Shown here: piece by piece, positions 50,371-63,582 of the stretch | Position numbering within the stretch: the first letter of the stretch is position 1 | Layout: each line of letters begins with the position of its first letter | Origin: Chrysoperla carnea | Lineage: Eukaryota > Arthropoda > Insecta > Neuroptera > Chrysopidae | Assembly (NCBI RefSeq): GCF_905475395.1 | Contig: NC_058340.1 | Coordinates: 56,150,181 to 56,214,180, forward strand | Direction of reading: 5' to 3' | Length of the DNA stretch: 64,000 nucleotides | Program-made: the position numbers and the translations under genes | Notes under the pieces: generated by a model | Told to the model about the DNA's origin: nothing | The model's input: the letters and a program-made list of their open reading frames with translations, nothing else | Databases searched by the model: none

Positions 50371-51619
50371 ATTCGCCTTTCACTTACTTATGTTATTAGG
50401 ATATAGAAAAAATCCTAATTTGGTGAAAGCTACGAGAAAAAAGGAATCCCACTTTTATTAAAATGTATATACCTATAAATATTATTTTTAGATTTTAATT
50501 AAAAAAATATTCAACAGTCAAGAATTTACGACAGCAGCCATCGAATACACAAAAATTTCATATTCTTTGGTCTCGCATGCCTTTTATATATTTATAATTT
50601 TCTCGGATTAAAACATTTATTTAATTAACCAGCGTTAAAACGTGAATACTTTCTTGAGACACATTGAATATCAGCGAATAAAATAGCCAAAATCAGCGAA
50701 TTAAAAAAGTTTGATTTCAGAGATTATCGTCTTAAATAATTATCTTAATAAATATGTTAAGATAACTTCAGAGATTAAGATAAGTTAGAGATATAAGGCT
50801 TGTATTATACAACCTTTAATAAGAGTCTTTGATTGAGAGTTAATTTAAAACGGGTATGTATAATCACCATACTATAATAATTATTAGCTAATTTGATCGA
50901 AATTTAGCACTTGCCGTTTGGCAATAGGTTACAGTAGGTTACAGTACAATAGGAAAAAACGATGATTTATTTTTTTGCTTTAATAAAAGCTCATTCATGT
51001 AACAAAAATTCGCTTATATCTTTTTCTAGCAAAACAGAATTTAGCATGGAGTTCTTATATATTGTAAACATAATAATGAAGTCAAATACTATGTCGGGTC
51101 TTTCTGTCTAATATCGTGGTCGATTTTAATTTTAATTTCACTTCAGGCCATCTCTTTTACGGTATTTTTATATTTTGTTAAGATAAATGAAAATAAATCA
51201 CCGATCTTCCCTATTATCTAATAATGTGAACTGGATAGATTTACCATATTAGACAGATTTACCATAATATACATAAAATTAATTTAGATTCTCGATTTGT
51301 GTAATTTTTGTAATAAATTTCTTTTTTGTTTTTTTTTTTCTTATATTATGACAATTTGAACTTTAACACCAATAATTTTTATGTAAATAAATAAATAAAC
51401 AAAACGTCTCGGTAATATTTATAAATTTATTATGTTCGGCTATTATCTTTTCAAATCTATATGATTTTCTATTATCACTATATAAATTATAATGCTTTCA
51501 CTTGCTTTGTTTTTGTTTCAAATCTTTAAGTGTTTCTTAGATTGTTTATACAACACTTAAAAAATATTAAAAATTATTAAATCTTTAACCCTTCATTAAA
51601 AATTTAATGATCCAGTATG

Positions 51620-51740
51620 GGACCATTCATTAATTACGTAAGTATTTAGGGGCGGGGCGAGGAAGGTTCGATTTTAAAAAATCTAAACATGCCCTTGTCT
51701 GGGGGGAAGGGAGGTGTAAAATCCATTCTTACGTAAGTTT
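51620..51740 (+). repeat. G-rich dispersed repeat fragment
   Basis: CATTCATTAATTACGTAAGT, GGGGCGGGGCGAGG, GGGGGGAAGGGAGG, closing with CTTACGTAAG (51729-51738). It stands out by GC content; TTACGTAAG at both ends suggests an inverted or target-site relation. Confidence 0.5.
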
Positions 51741-52732
51741 AGACACAAGTGCTCCAGGACCACAGATAAAAGACCCAATAGCAAACCATCAAAAGTTTTG
51801 ATAAAATGCGAAAACTTTAAAGGCTTTCTTCCCTTTTATACCACATACCTAAACAAGTTCTTAGACTTCTATATCTGGTCTCACGTACTTAATTCAACCA
51901 TGCGCAATTTAATTAGTTAAAATTTATAATTCTCTTTAACTAGTTATCTAATCATGGAAGTTTTAAAGCTTTTGAATTGACAAAATAAACAATTAAAATA
52001 AAAACGTGAGAGTAATAACTAACTTAGTTAATTATTTTAACTATTCTGAATAAACAGAAATCTATTTAATTTAACTTTCAAACAAACAAAAGTAGATTGT
52101 TTGTTTTTGTTTAAAAAATGGTTCATAAATTTTACCTTACAATTCGTTTTCTATTTCGATTAAACAAGTGAATTTGAAAAATTTTTTGAAAACCTGGTAC
52201 TTACCTAGAAAAAAAGAAAATTATACAATCAATAAAAAATATTATATTACTGTAATTAATAATAATAGGGAATAATAATAATTATAATATTTATTGGTTC
52301 TTTTTTAACAATATATTATTGTATAGCTGATGTACATAAGTTAATAATAAATAAAAAAGAGCTGTAAATTAACAGAAGTCAAATTAAATTATGTATGCTT
52401 ACATATTGTGCTTCAGGCTCAGAGAAAAACATCATTCAAAGAGTAAATGGACAATTACTTAACATATGCTTTTTTATTGAAGTCACAAAGGCCGTTTCGT
52501 TTCTTTCCATTAGACTGTTAATTATTTTAAGTTTATAAACTTATTATATATTTTAATTGCTTGATTAAGAAGTTCCAGATCGATAGGTTTGTAACTGCAA
52601 TACGGTCAAAAGTTCCACGCTTTTGTCTTCAATTCGAAATCATTTTATTGATATTATAGTAATTTGTATATTTAAGCATAAATCATTTCAAGTGTATCAT
52701 AAAAACCATGGAAAGTCAAAATTCGTTTGTTT

Positions 52733-52860
52733 TTACCCCCGACGAAAAAAGAGGGGTGTTATAAAATTGGCCACAAAGTGTGTGTGTGTGCTTTTGTGTC
52801 TGTCTGTAGCATTGTAGCTGCAGATTGTCTGTAGCATTGTAGTCTGTAGCATTTTCGTTT
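52733..52860 (+). repeat. Dispersed repeat fragment with (GT)n and duplicated 'TCTGTAGCATTGTAG'
   Basis: CCCCCGACGAAAAAAGAGGG and TGTTATAAAATTGGCCAC are followed by GTGTGTGTGTG. TCTGTAGCATTGTAG then occurs twice (52803 on and 52829 on), and TCTGTAGCATTTT begins a third. This is a common insect repeat type. Confidence 0.65.
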
Positions 52861-53260
52861 GTTTGAAGATAATTTAATTTTGAAGAAAACTGTAAGGAAA
52901 AATACGCATTTGTTGGGGTCTTTCTAAATTTTATAAATTTAACTTGTTGAAAATGGGTTTAAAATATATCTGTTTTTTTTAACTCAAATGTTATTCTAAT
53001 TAGGTACTTTTTTTGTGTAAGATAAGGATTTTTTTGGCGTAACTATTTGAGCCTAATACTATAATGCCAAACGATATGATCGAGCAAAAGCTTGTATAAT
53101 ACTTGGTACCAATCATTTACTGACCTAAGGGTACTCTCAACCCTGTATCTCACAACTACCTCATTCGAGTTATGAACTATTATTGTGATATATTGAGTCC
53201 AAAGTAGGTAATCTTCACAAACTTGTGAATAAATCGAAATTTTTAACTATAATCTATGAA

Positions 53261-53304
53261 ATGAAAGGTCATGAAAGGTCAAAGAGTATGGAATTGAAAG
53301 GTCA
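53261..53304 (+). promoter_or_regulatory. Three AGGTCA half-sites, two as a DR4
   Basis: AGGTCA at 53266-53271 and 53276-53281 are separated by TGAA (a direct repeat with spacing 4). A third is at 53299-53304. The unit ATGAAAGGTC is tandemly repeated at 53261-53280. Nuclear receptors of the T3R, LXR and CAR type bind DR4. There is no gene beside it, so function is speculative. Confidence 0.25.
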
Positions 53305-53617
53305 AAGAAGAATTTTTTTTCTTTTAAATGAATCCTTGGTAGAACTAGACAATGAATCCAAATCCATTTTCGAGTATTGATTCTAAAAAGTTTCCATGGA
53401 AATAAGGCTACAACAAAAAGTGTCACGCACTGACGCAATTATTAATGAGATTAGTTAAAATTAACGAAGGCTTATGTCGTTGATAAGACATGCAATAATA
53501 AAACAGGTCGATAAGCTTCCCTTTTGCTTAAAATTTCATTCTTTATATCACCGTACTTCTCGAATCATTATGGAAAAATTTATAAAAACATTAAAAGTGA
53601 TTTACTCTCTTTTAAAA

Positions 53618-53676
53618 TATAAAATTATTATATAATAATAATATTAATATTAATAATATTATTATTATTATATTAA
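53618..53676. repeat. Perfect AT palindrome
   Basis: A ~50-bp near-perfect palindrome made of ATT/AAT trinucleotides centred near 53647. Confidence 0.8.
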
Positions 53677-53875
53677 TGATACATAGTTGAATTAGATGAA
53701 TATGTTATAATATATTTTACGGTACAAACGTTAATATAATATGTATTATATGCGGTTTTTGTTATTAATTTGATATTAAGGAAGTGTTAACACATATGAA
53801 CAGTGTAAATGAGTCTGTATGTCTGTCTATCTGTCTGGATATTATAAAATAATATAGAATAAACAAAAATTATTA

Positions 53876-55193
53876 GGTTAAGAGCCAGACTGCTGGCAAC
53901 GAGTCTTGATATTATTTAACCGTGTACTTTCGTCAATGACTTACATCTGACGTAGATGAAATAGGGATTAATTTTCCATAACTCCATTCGCTCGCGCAAG
54001 TATCTCATTGTTATGGCTGACTTTGAAAAACCGGTTTTTAGCGAAAGGGTACAAGCCAAGGTAATGACAAGCGAAACACCACAATTTTTACATCCACACT
54101 CTCGTGAGAGACATAATCAGTGGTTTCTGTCGAGTCAGTCATGTATCAGAAAAACGTAAAACTTGCAAAAAATTGCAAAGTAAGAAAAACTGATTAACTT
54201 TGAAAAGATTTATCTCGGAAACTATTGGGCCTCCAGAGACGATTCTAGTCTCATATTATCAATAAATTTGGTCTACTTTTTACTTTATTTTTAAAGAGTA
54301 CTTTAAAAACTACCCGTTTAGAGTTATAACCGTCAAAATAAAAAAAAAGCCGAAATTTTCACGGGTTTATTATTTATTTTTGACAATGTAGCGTTCATCG
54401 TTCGAGGTCACAAACTTGGATTATTCACTGGGACATCATAAACAAGTCTGCTAAAAATCAGAACTACCTGATTGGACGTTATCGTTAGATGTATAAAGTT
54501 GCATCGATAATTTTTGAAAGGTTTTATCTTGAGAAGTATTAGGTCTACAAAGCCCATTCTCGTTGCATATTGTACCAAATTTAGTCTACTTTAAAAACGT
54601 TCAGAAAGGCTACATCCAAAAACTAATCTTTTAGGGCTATAATCACCAAAATCCAAAATTTTCACGCATTATTCGATTTTTTACAAAGTTGCGTTCGGCA
54701 CTCGAGGATACAGACTTGGATTATTCATTGGAATAACATCATAAACAAGTCTGCTAAAAGTCAGAACTATCGGATTTGATGCAGACTGTAACGTATAAAG
54801 TTACTGTAATAAAATATACTACTAGATCAAAGTTTTTTACTTTCTAACGTTATTGACTACTTCAGTTTTATTTCTACCACTCTAGTGATATCTATCTTTT
54901 TTTCTACCAATATCGCTTTTTACAGTGTTTGAAAACTGTTTTCGAATAAGAAAATAATTCAACGTTGAAGGTATTAAGAAAATTGCTAACGGTAAAAATT
55001 TATGCGAACCATAAAACGTTACAGATTGCATGGTTAATATTACTAAAATTTAAAGTAGCCTCAAAAAAAAAACTATACGCGTTTCAAGAATAACAATTTT
55101 TAAGTAAATTATTTAACTATATAAGTTCAAATGCAAATCTACCAGTACTTTTTTTTAAATACCCTATGTCTGCCGGGCGCTGGCTCTTAGACC
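53876..55193. mobile_element. Candidate 1.3-kb DNA element with 'GG-YTAAGAGCCAG' ends and internal duplication
   Basis: GGTTAAGAGCCAGACTGCTG (53876 on) and the inverse of 55171-55193 (GGTCTAAGAGCCAGCGCCCG) form imperfect terminal inverted repeats. Within, 54198-54509 and 54511-54800 are diverged direct copies (CATAAACAAGTCTGCTAAAA, CAGAACTA, GACTTGGATTATTCA). No transposase frame is apparent. A clear target duplication was not seen. Confidence 0.6.
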
Positions 55194-55745
55194 ATATTAT
55201 TTATATCACATTTAAGGAAATAATATGTTTTACAAAAAAAGACATGAAAGACACTTAAATTAATCATAATAATAATTAAAAAATCATCAAAAACACGCAA
55301 AAGTATTTTTTTTTTTTTTTTAAATAACACAAAATATTAAATATAATAAAAAAAATACAATATAATATTTATAGAAAAACAAAAGAATGTAATTATTATG
55401 TTGGAATAAAGGTACAGGTGGTTTGATGAACGTGTGACAAAATAAAACAAAAACAACTAAAAAAATTAAATTTTAAAAAATGAATTTATTTTAAAATTAC
55501 TTCCAAAAATGATGATAAATGATTTATATTTGCAGTAGAGTCACAATAATTCTTATATACAAAGAGCGAAATTTTCGTCGTGTTCTGGACCTTTTTTGGA
55601 GTAGTGGCCCGATACCGATGGAATGTTTTAATAGAATAACTTTTAAATGAATTAAAATTTTATTATTTTTATTTTATTGATAGATTATACAATCTTCAAG
55701 AAAGTAATAGGAAGTCATTAAATAAAAACATTATTTTCTAACAAA

Positions 55746-56073
55746 CTTAAAAAAAATTTTAATAAAAAATACTTTTTAAGGGACAAGCTTTTATTGTACT
55801 AAAAAGTAGAAAATAATTTTATCTATAATTCACTCATACCCGACTATTTTTAAAAGCTTGAGGCGGTTAATTTAAAATATCAAAAATGAATCGGAACGCC
55901 TCATCTACTCCACATGAATAATTACTTTTCGATTCATCCTTGATATTAAGCACTTCAAGCTTTTACAAATAGTCGGGTATGAGTGACTAATAGATAAAAT
56001 TATTTTCTACTTTTTAGTACAATAAAACCTTGCCCCTTAAAAAGTATTTTTTTATTAAAATTTTTAAACTACA
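55746..56073. mobile_element. 328-bp fold-back element with ~115-bp arms
   Basis: Left arm 55746-55861 and right arm 55953-56073 are ~90% complementary, for example TACTAAAAAGTAGAAAATAA against TTATTTTCTACTTTTTAGTA and CTCATACCCGACTATTT against AAATAGTCGGGTATGAG. Confidence 0.88.
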
Positions 56074-56089
56074 AAATTGTATTTATATA

Positions 56090-56262
56090 AAATATGGTGG
56101 AAGCGATGGGAAAATCAGGACGGCGCAACCTTACCATGCATTGTCATCCAAACTAAATGTGCATGCAAAATTTCAGCTCAATCGTTTGAAGATATCTACT
56201 TTAAAATTGAGTTCAAAGAATCCACCGTAACATACATACATACATTCCAAATTAAATAAAAG
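56090..56262 (+). repeat. Retroelement 3'-end-like fragment
   Basis: TGGTGGAAGCGATGGG, GTGCATGCAAAATTTCAGCT, then (CATA)n at 56231-56247 and AAATTAAATAAAAGC. The short tandem tail and A-rich end resemble insect LINE or SINE 3' ends. The family is not identified. Confidence 0.4.
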
Positions 56263-59200
56263 CTTTTAAAAATAAGGCGTTTAATCATAATTTTCTGATT
56301 TTTGGACAATGCATGTTACAACTGTCAGGTTAAATGGCTTCCAACAAAGTTTCGAATAGCAAAAAGTTTCGTTGGAAAAATAATATTTTTCCAATTTTTT
56401 CTGTATTATAATGAAGGTACTTTGAAGCAAGACTATTGGTTCAATGGTTCTAACAAACAATATTTCTTCCCAAATACTTACACTTAAAAGTACTCCTCAT
56501 ACATACGTTCTAAAGGGCATGTCTATTGGAAGACTTTTTGGGAGACTATGAACTATGAATATCAATTACTGGTTATTGGTAATATATATACATGAACATT
56601 TTGCTAAAAATCGCCGAATCTCCACAACCGACCATTGCAAATAATTACATAAAAATTGTCCCAATAGTATTTCAACTCGAAACTTGCTAAAATTGGAAAG
56701 AAAAATAATAAAATTTTGTAATAACATTATAAATGATACTATGAATTTTTTCATCAAAATAAATATAAGGAAATAATTAAAATTAGATGAACAAACTGTT
56801 GACGCGACAATGAAATTAAAAAACAATTTTCTTACAGTATATACGTAAGAAATAATTCAACTCGCGTACTTCAATTACTGCTATTCTTTTTATACAATGT
56901 GTTTAAAAATTGGTATGGACTTGATCAAACCGAACTACTAGTGCTACACCTATTTATTATAAATGAATTTCTATCAAAAAAATAAGTCTTTGCGGAATGT
57001 GATCTTTAAAAATCTGGGCATTCATTTACTTAGACCTAACTTTCAGCAGAAATTGTAGCAATTATAGAGCTTTGTGAAAAATTTTTTTATAAAAAAAGTT
57101 GTTTTTTCGCCATTATACTTTTTTTTCACTTATACTTCAAAAGGTAGATTTTGTTGTCTCGTAGATATATGGGTATTTGCCCTCTTGCCTGGCTTTCTCT
57201 CTTTTCGAATTTCCGATATAACAGACACCTCCAAAAATTTGAAATTTTCATTATTAATTAATCATCAAATTATCAAATTCATTGTTTTTGCCAAAAGTTT
57301 TTCATTTATGATTATAAAGCTTAAAGCTTGATTAATATTGATAAAAGTTTTTTATGTAAATGGTAACATTTTTAAAAGCACTTGTTGACTAAAAAGCCAA
57401 CTTTTATTACGACTTCTTCTAGAAAGAACTCTTTTTAATAATTAATTTATCGTAAACCGTACAGAGAATCGACTTTTTATACAGAAAGGATATCAAATAT
57501 TCTTCAATTGACACATAAAATTTAAGTTTTTTGATAACATTTTCGTTTTGGTATCAAAGCGACTTATTAAGAATAATAATATTACAAAAAAATTGAAGTA
57601 TAATCTTTGTGATATACGATTGACTTTTTATTCTCATTGTACGATTATTATTAATAAATAATTAATATCTTTCTAATAATAAGTTAATTTTAGATATTTT
57701 TATTTAATTCCATATGAATAACGCCATAATTATTTTTGCGTTATATTCTTTTAAAAGATGATTGAATCTTTGAAGAACTTTCTTTTGTACTGTGTTGTGC
57801 GGATTCAAATAATTATTAACTCTCACTAATTTATTAACATGTTTGTTACCGCCTTTCTTAGTAATCGTACCTAACTACTAATCTACCTTTTACTTTCTTC
57901 GAATCCTTTTTTATATCATATCTTATGATTTGTCAGACATTAAAATGTCTTATGCTGGATTTTCTTAATTTTCAAAAGTTTGTGATAGTTAGTTTTATAT
58001 CATAATAGTGTTATTTCAAAAATATGCTAGTAGGCGTTTCTTTCTTAATTTAAATCCAATTTGAATAAAATTTGGTGTCAAGAAGGGTATTTTCGTATTT
58101 GAAAGATCAAGTTCGTTAATGAGAAAAATCGACAGATGAACAAAGGTTGCGGGGAGGTGTTGCACAGTGTATAGGTTGTATTTTTTTTATCAGTTATAAG
58201 AAAAAAAATTCTTTTTTGATTTTTTCTCTAGACACTTAGGTTAGAGCTTAGCTTGCGCTCGAATTTTTTCTACATGCACAGGTTACGACGAAAATGATAT
58301 TTTAGCCGTCACTATAAATTGAATGAATGGAAATAAGAATTTTCTAAAATATCTTTATTCTATACAAAAACTTTCCAGGAATCGTCATAAAATTCCTTCT
58401 TTTACGCCTTAAGAAAAGTAATAGAAAAAGAAACAATTTTTTTATTTTGTGTACGGTACTTACAAGAAAACAAAATTGGCTTACAAAAGCTATATCGAAA
58501 AAGCCTTACAGTTCTGCCTTGACCCTTAGCTTGACTTCGCCAGAACTGCCAAGACTGATTTTGATTATCTTTAACCAAGAAATACAAATGTTAAAGCCAG
58601 AAAAGTTTCTAAGTTTCTAAACTTAACACGACCATGTGTAGCTTTTGGTTTTAAAATCAACTATGGGGTAATACGAGACTCGGTTCACTCAGTACATAAT
58701 TTTCAATTCAATGAAATTCAGATGTATTTGATTTTATCAAAATCTCAGAATTCTCTAAATCTAACCTTGAGTATTTTTCGTATCTCACCCGAGCCTTAAT
58801 ATAACCAATAAAAAAGAAATTTTTCTATCAATAATCTATATTGTACGCATTTTTCAAGTAGCATTTCATATTTAAATAAACATGACATTAAAATTATATT
58901 AAACGCATGATCTCAAATAAAGAATCTTAATAAAAAGAATTTTTTTTTTTCTGAGAAACAAAAACCAATAAATAAGTGAAAGTATAAAAAAAGTATTTAT
59001 AACAAAATACATACAAACTACTTATTATGATTGTACGAGTATAGAAATAACTTAATCACTTCGTCCTGACTTGAAGTTAATATATTAACTAAATTTTGTG
59101 TGTATTCTAATAGTTTTTACGTGTTTTTATCTGGAACTGATCTAATATTAAGTAGATTTTTATACACTTTAATTAGAGAATTAAGTTCAAAATGCTTGAA

Positions 59201-59739
59201 TTAATGGTGATCTAAAAAAATTTTACAAACCGTCTGAGACAGTATAACGCCTTCAAATTTTTCGCACATATTGCCATTTTGTATCACCATTTAGTCTATT
59301 TTGACCACCTTCAAAGTATAAAAAAGAAAACAAAATTAATTTCAAGTGAGCACGTTAACTGGTCGTAATATAGAATTCGAATATATCATACGAAATAAAA
59401 TGGTGGGAGCGCAGTGAAGAATTTATATAGCTGGGCTTAAAAGCAAGGATCACCACGTTATAGTTTGTTCTCGCTCTTGCCACTTCTCTTGCTGTCGCTT
59501 ATCCCCCTTCTAAAACACTCGAAATAAGGTTAGTCTTAATTATAATAGGGTGGTAAGTCTTATATAGTCTTAATTTTTGAGTGAATCAGAACAGGTGTCA
59601 TGAATTGTATCTCGTTCACAATTACACAGAAATCTTTATCGTTCAAAATCATGCTCATAGATGGCGTAGTGACATGTCATAGACTAAATTTAATTTTTTT
59701 TTAATTGTTTTTTAAATATATCTTTATAAATTATTGCTC
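56263..59739. other. AT-rich non-coding stretch
   Basis: Holds the solo fold-back arm at 57453-57472 and the family D piece at 58070. No convincing coding frame. The 59400 GGTGGGAGCGC motif is noted separately. Confidence 0.55.
58070..58150 (+). repeat. Fragment of family D
   Basis: GTCAAGAAGGGTATTTTCG... to GAAAAATCGACAGATGAACA matches the reverse complement of 49203-49272. Confidence 0.7.
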
Positions 59740-59880
59740 ATGTGCGAGTCTGATGTTTGAGCTATATTATTGTAGGTACAGTTTCATTCTAATTCATTCG
59801 GTAGTTTTTGCGTGAAAGCGTAACAAACAAACAAACAAACAAACATCCTTACTTTCACATTTATAATATATAAGGATTTA
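59740..59880 (+). repeat. 3' end of a dispersed repeat with (AAAC)n
   Basis: GGTAGTTTTTGCGTGAAAGC, then (AAAC)5-6 (59822-59845), then TTACTTTCACATTTATAATA, a terminus resembling the (CTGT)n-linked end at 29290. Confidence 0.65.
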
Positions 59881-61639
59881 TACCACGTTGAATTTACAAA
59901 ATTTTAAAAACTCCCGACAAATACGGTTTTTCCTTGTAGCTCTCTCCAACCTGAACTGATTCCCTTGCAACATACCTCCAAGAAATAAAGCTCCAAAATT
60001 GGTTCATCTCTTTATGAGCTATGATGTCACAAGCAAGCACACAGAAAGATACATATAGCGGTCAAACGAAAATAATGTGATTCGTCGGAACGTTTACATT
60101 CCGAGGCGTTAGCTTTCCATATTTTTCTGTAACTCGGTTTTCAAGTCAAAAGGTAATATGAATTATTAATTACAGTTAAAGTTGCTTCTGTTATAAGTTG
60201 TTTATGTTCCGAAATTAGTTGCCATAACTAGGTACATATTTTAGAACGAAAATGATATAAGACAAAGAAGGAAAACTTTTTGAAAATTTTTTAAGCTGGT
60301 TACCGTGATGTAAAACTTTGTAATAATTTATCTGGATACTGAAATAAATTACTACAAAGCCAATTGTCACTCTTACTTACTTAATTATGTATATTATATA
60401 GAAAATTAAATTGTTTAGGTGTAAAATTAATAAAATAAAGAGTCAGATAAAATCTTAAAAGATTTCTCCAATCTATTATAACAACATATATTTCAATCAA
60501 TAAAAATAATATTATAATAAATAATCAATATTTCAAGTAAGATTTATCGTCAATGAATAGTAGATACCTATATTATTATTAATATAATAAGCGATCCGAT
60601 AATAAAATACTGTCACTTTAATTTAATTCACGGCCATTTATATCTAGATATTTTTATAATATGATCTGATCTGATTTATCTCAATGTTGGAAGTTGTAAA
60701 AAAATAATCATTAAAATATGTTTATAAGTATATGTAGATAACAATGTGTTCGAAAATTTAATTGTACATTAAATGTATTGTTTTCTTATGACTCAGTGAT
60801 GCACGAAGGACGTGCACTGATCTTTTCCTATATTCCCCTGTATTTATTGTTAGCTTTCACTTAGCTGTATCTTTTAGGCTGTATGTTTATTTGTTTTTAA
60901 ACCAGCTCATTAGTACTGTTTTTTTCAAAAACTACACTTATAAAATTCAAACCATCCGGGTCCCATATCGTGTCTTGATCTGAAGGCTTATTTACCGTTC
61001 GTTTATTGCCCTTGCCTCGGATAGTTCAGACCCTGAATTTGGAGGACAAATTTTTTGAAGTACACACTTCGTGGCAATAGAATATGGGTTCCTAATGTTA
61101 TCAAAAACAAAAATCCATACAAGTTGCACAATAATTTGCTCCAGAAAAAAAGGCGTTTTCTTGGGAAAACTATTGATTTTCGATGATAATATTAAATTGG
61201 CAAGTTGATGATAATTCAAGAATACGTACTTAGAAACTTGACTCTATATATTTATCCGTTCTCTAGTTATAAGCAATTGTAGTTTTGAAATTGACAAATT
61301 TTCTTCTCGGAAACGGCGGGGATGGGTGGAAAATAATAGTACGTTAAGGTCGTACTTTTTATGTACTATTTATGATATTTTTTTCGAATTTGTATGAATA
61401 ATAAAAACGGGTCTATATCTGTTTGTTTTTGAAAATTGATGGCCCGCCGATGACAATTGAGGGGGTTAGCGATCAAAATGAACCCCCTCAGGTCAAAGTA
61501 AGACTAAATATCTACAAAATAACAAAAAATGAAATTTCTTTAACAACTTGCCTGGCATTAATTGCAGAATTAACACTTTGGGAATTTTTTAAAAAATAAT
61601 TAAAATTACATTTTTAGTTACTTTTATATATTTTATAGT
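59881..61639. other. Non-coding stretch
   Basis: The minus frame 60992-61219 (75 codons) has no recognised motif. Nothing else supported. Confidence 0.5.
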
Positions 61640-61960
61640 TAAACTTTTATTATATCGCTAACGGTTTACAAGAAAGATCCTACCGACCTAAGACCCAATT
61701 GACCTATGTTGCTCATTTACGCACTCGACCTCACTTTTAACGTCCTGAGCACGCTATAAAAATTTCAGCTTGATATATTTTTTTCGTTTTTCAATTATCG
61801 TGTACATGCGGACAGACAGACAACTGGAAATAGACTCATTGGGGATTTTATGAACTCCTATACCAAAATTTTGTTCGTTGCATCAATATTTTTAAACGTT
61901 ACAAACTTAGGACTAAACTTAGTATACCTTGATATATATTACATATATACATGGTATAAA
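61640..61960 (+). repeat. Family A repeat
   Basis: TATCGCTAACGGTTTACAAG, AATTGACCTATGTTGCTC, AAATTTCAGCTTGATAT and GACAGACAGACAAC. It ends at the terminal ACCTTGATATATATTACA...ATGGTATAAAA. Confidence 0.8.
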
Positions 61961-62561
61961 AAGCCCAAAATGTTATTTGTGCAATTATTGGCATATTAGC
62001 TTTAATGTCTAAAAGAAGAAGCGAATCATTTTCGAAGTGATAATGCTTATTGTAAAATCAGATAATTTTTTGATGTATCATACACGTAGTTAGATTACAT
62101 TTTGAATAGAAAATTTTGCAACCCATTGTATGTGGGTTGCATATATATAGATATAATATAATAAAATATAAAATGTATCAATAAATAAGAAAATAAGCCG
62201 GATTTCTTGATCGTATGCAATTATTTTAATTATTTCATGAATATAACATAACATATGTTATTATTTAATTTATATAATTTTCATATTAGAAACTGAATAC
62301 TATTAGGTATATAATATACATATTTATTAACTATAGTACCTACTTATACCAGTGAAAATATAAGAATTTTACATTGAATAATTAGTCAACAATCGAAATC
62401 TATGTAATAGGAAAAATATAAATTTAAATAAATAATGAAAAATAATAAAAATTATTTTATTATTACTGTATGAGTGTATGACTACAAGTTTTTTATTTTA
62501 TTCCAATATTTTTCGAACTTGAGTTCATTCTCAAGAGATTAAATTAATTTATACAAAATTT

Positions 62562-63207
62562 GTTAAAGGACTTCAAACAAAAAAGGAGGAGGTTATCAAT
62601 TCGACTGTATTTTTTTTTTCTTTTTATGTTTGTTACCTCATAACTTTCGACTGGGTGAATCGATTTTAATGATTCTTTATCTATTTGAATGCTGGTGCTT
62701 TCCGTGTGGTCCCATTTCATTTTGGTCCAGTTCTGATAACGGCATCCATAAGAAAACCACAAAAGTCTTAAATTGCATTAAGTATGCACGACAAGAGGAC
62801 GAATAACTCAATATTAAGCCAACTGATTTCGATGATTTTTTTTAGTGACAAATTAGTGTACTTCAGATTCACTAAAAATCATAAAATTAAAAAAACTTTT
62901 AACAAAAAGAAAACTGACTTCAAAAGAAAAACTTTTCCAAAACAAATTAATATGCACTAAAAAGTAAAAACTAACGATAATATAATGTAGTTTAAATTAT
63001 TGTTATTTTTGGAGTCGGTGTCAGCCAAGCTAGTTTAGCAAACTGTTCTGTCAGAGTTGTTTTCTTGGCTGACACCGACTCCAAAAATAACAATAATTTA
63101 AACTACATTATATTTTCGTTTTTTTTTTTACTTTTTAGCGCATATTAATTTGTTTTGGAAAAGTTTTTCTTTTGAAGTCGGTTTTCTTTTTGTTAAAAGT
63201 TTTTTTT
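62562..63207 (+). mobile_element. Family B element, full copy 2, with terminal hairpin
   Basis: Same layout as copy 1: body from about 62565 (GGACTTCAAACAAAAAAGGA), hairpin arms 62889-63029 and 63064-63206, loop of 34 nt (63030-63063). The loop is in reverse orientation relative to copy 1. Confidence 0.88.
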
Positions 63208-63431
63208 TAATAATAAATATAACAAAATAAATACCATAGTTTTATAAAAATTTTTGACGTAAGTATGATTACCTTGGAAACTAAAATGAAAATTTAAAGA
63301 AAATTATTTGAAAATTTAAAGAAATTTAGACTTAAAATAGGAGTTTGTAACACAATCTTTTTATCGTTACACGTTGTTTTTGAGTTTTTCCAAATTTCTA
63401 ACCCTTCTAAAACGTTATCATCAAATTTATT

Positions 63432-63582
63432 TAGAATGCAATGGTCTGAAAAAAGCTGTTGCGCCAATGTTTTTTAGTCGAATAGATGCGGGCTTTGCAT
63501 TCAAAGAAAGAATAGAGGAACATAGTCCATCTATTTGACTAAAAAACATTGCGCAACAGCTTTTTTAGACCATTGCATTCTA
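63432..63582. repeat. Inverted repeat, arms about 56 bp
   Basis: Left arm 63432-63488 (TAGAATGCAATGGTCTGAA... to AATAGATG) is the near-perfect reverse complement of 63528-63582, with a 39-bp spacer. Similarity continues beyond the arms, since an ATTTCTAACC-type block (63395-63418) reappears inverted at about 63645-63668. This suggests a head-to-head duplicated element end, internally deleted on one side. Confidence 0.8.

Noticed and set aside
56030..56259. Two overlapping plus-strand frames
   Set aside because: Lie in a fold-back arm and a repeat 3'-end fragment; no domain.
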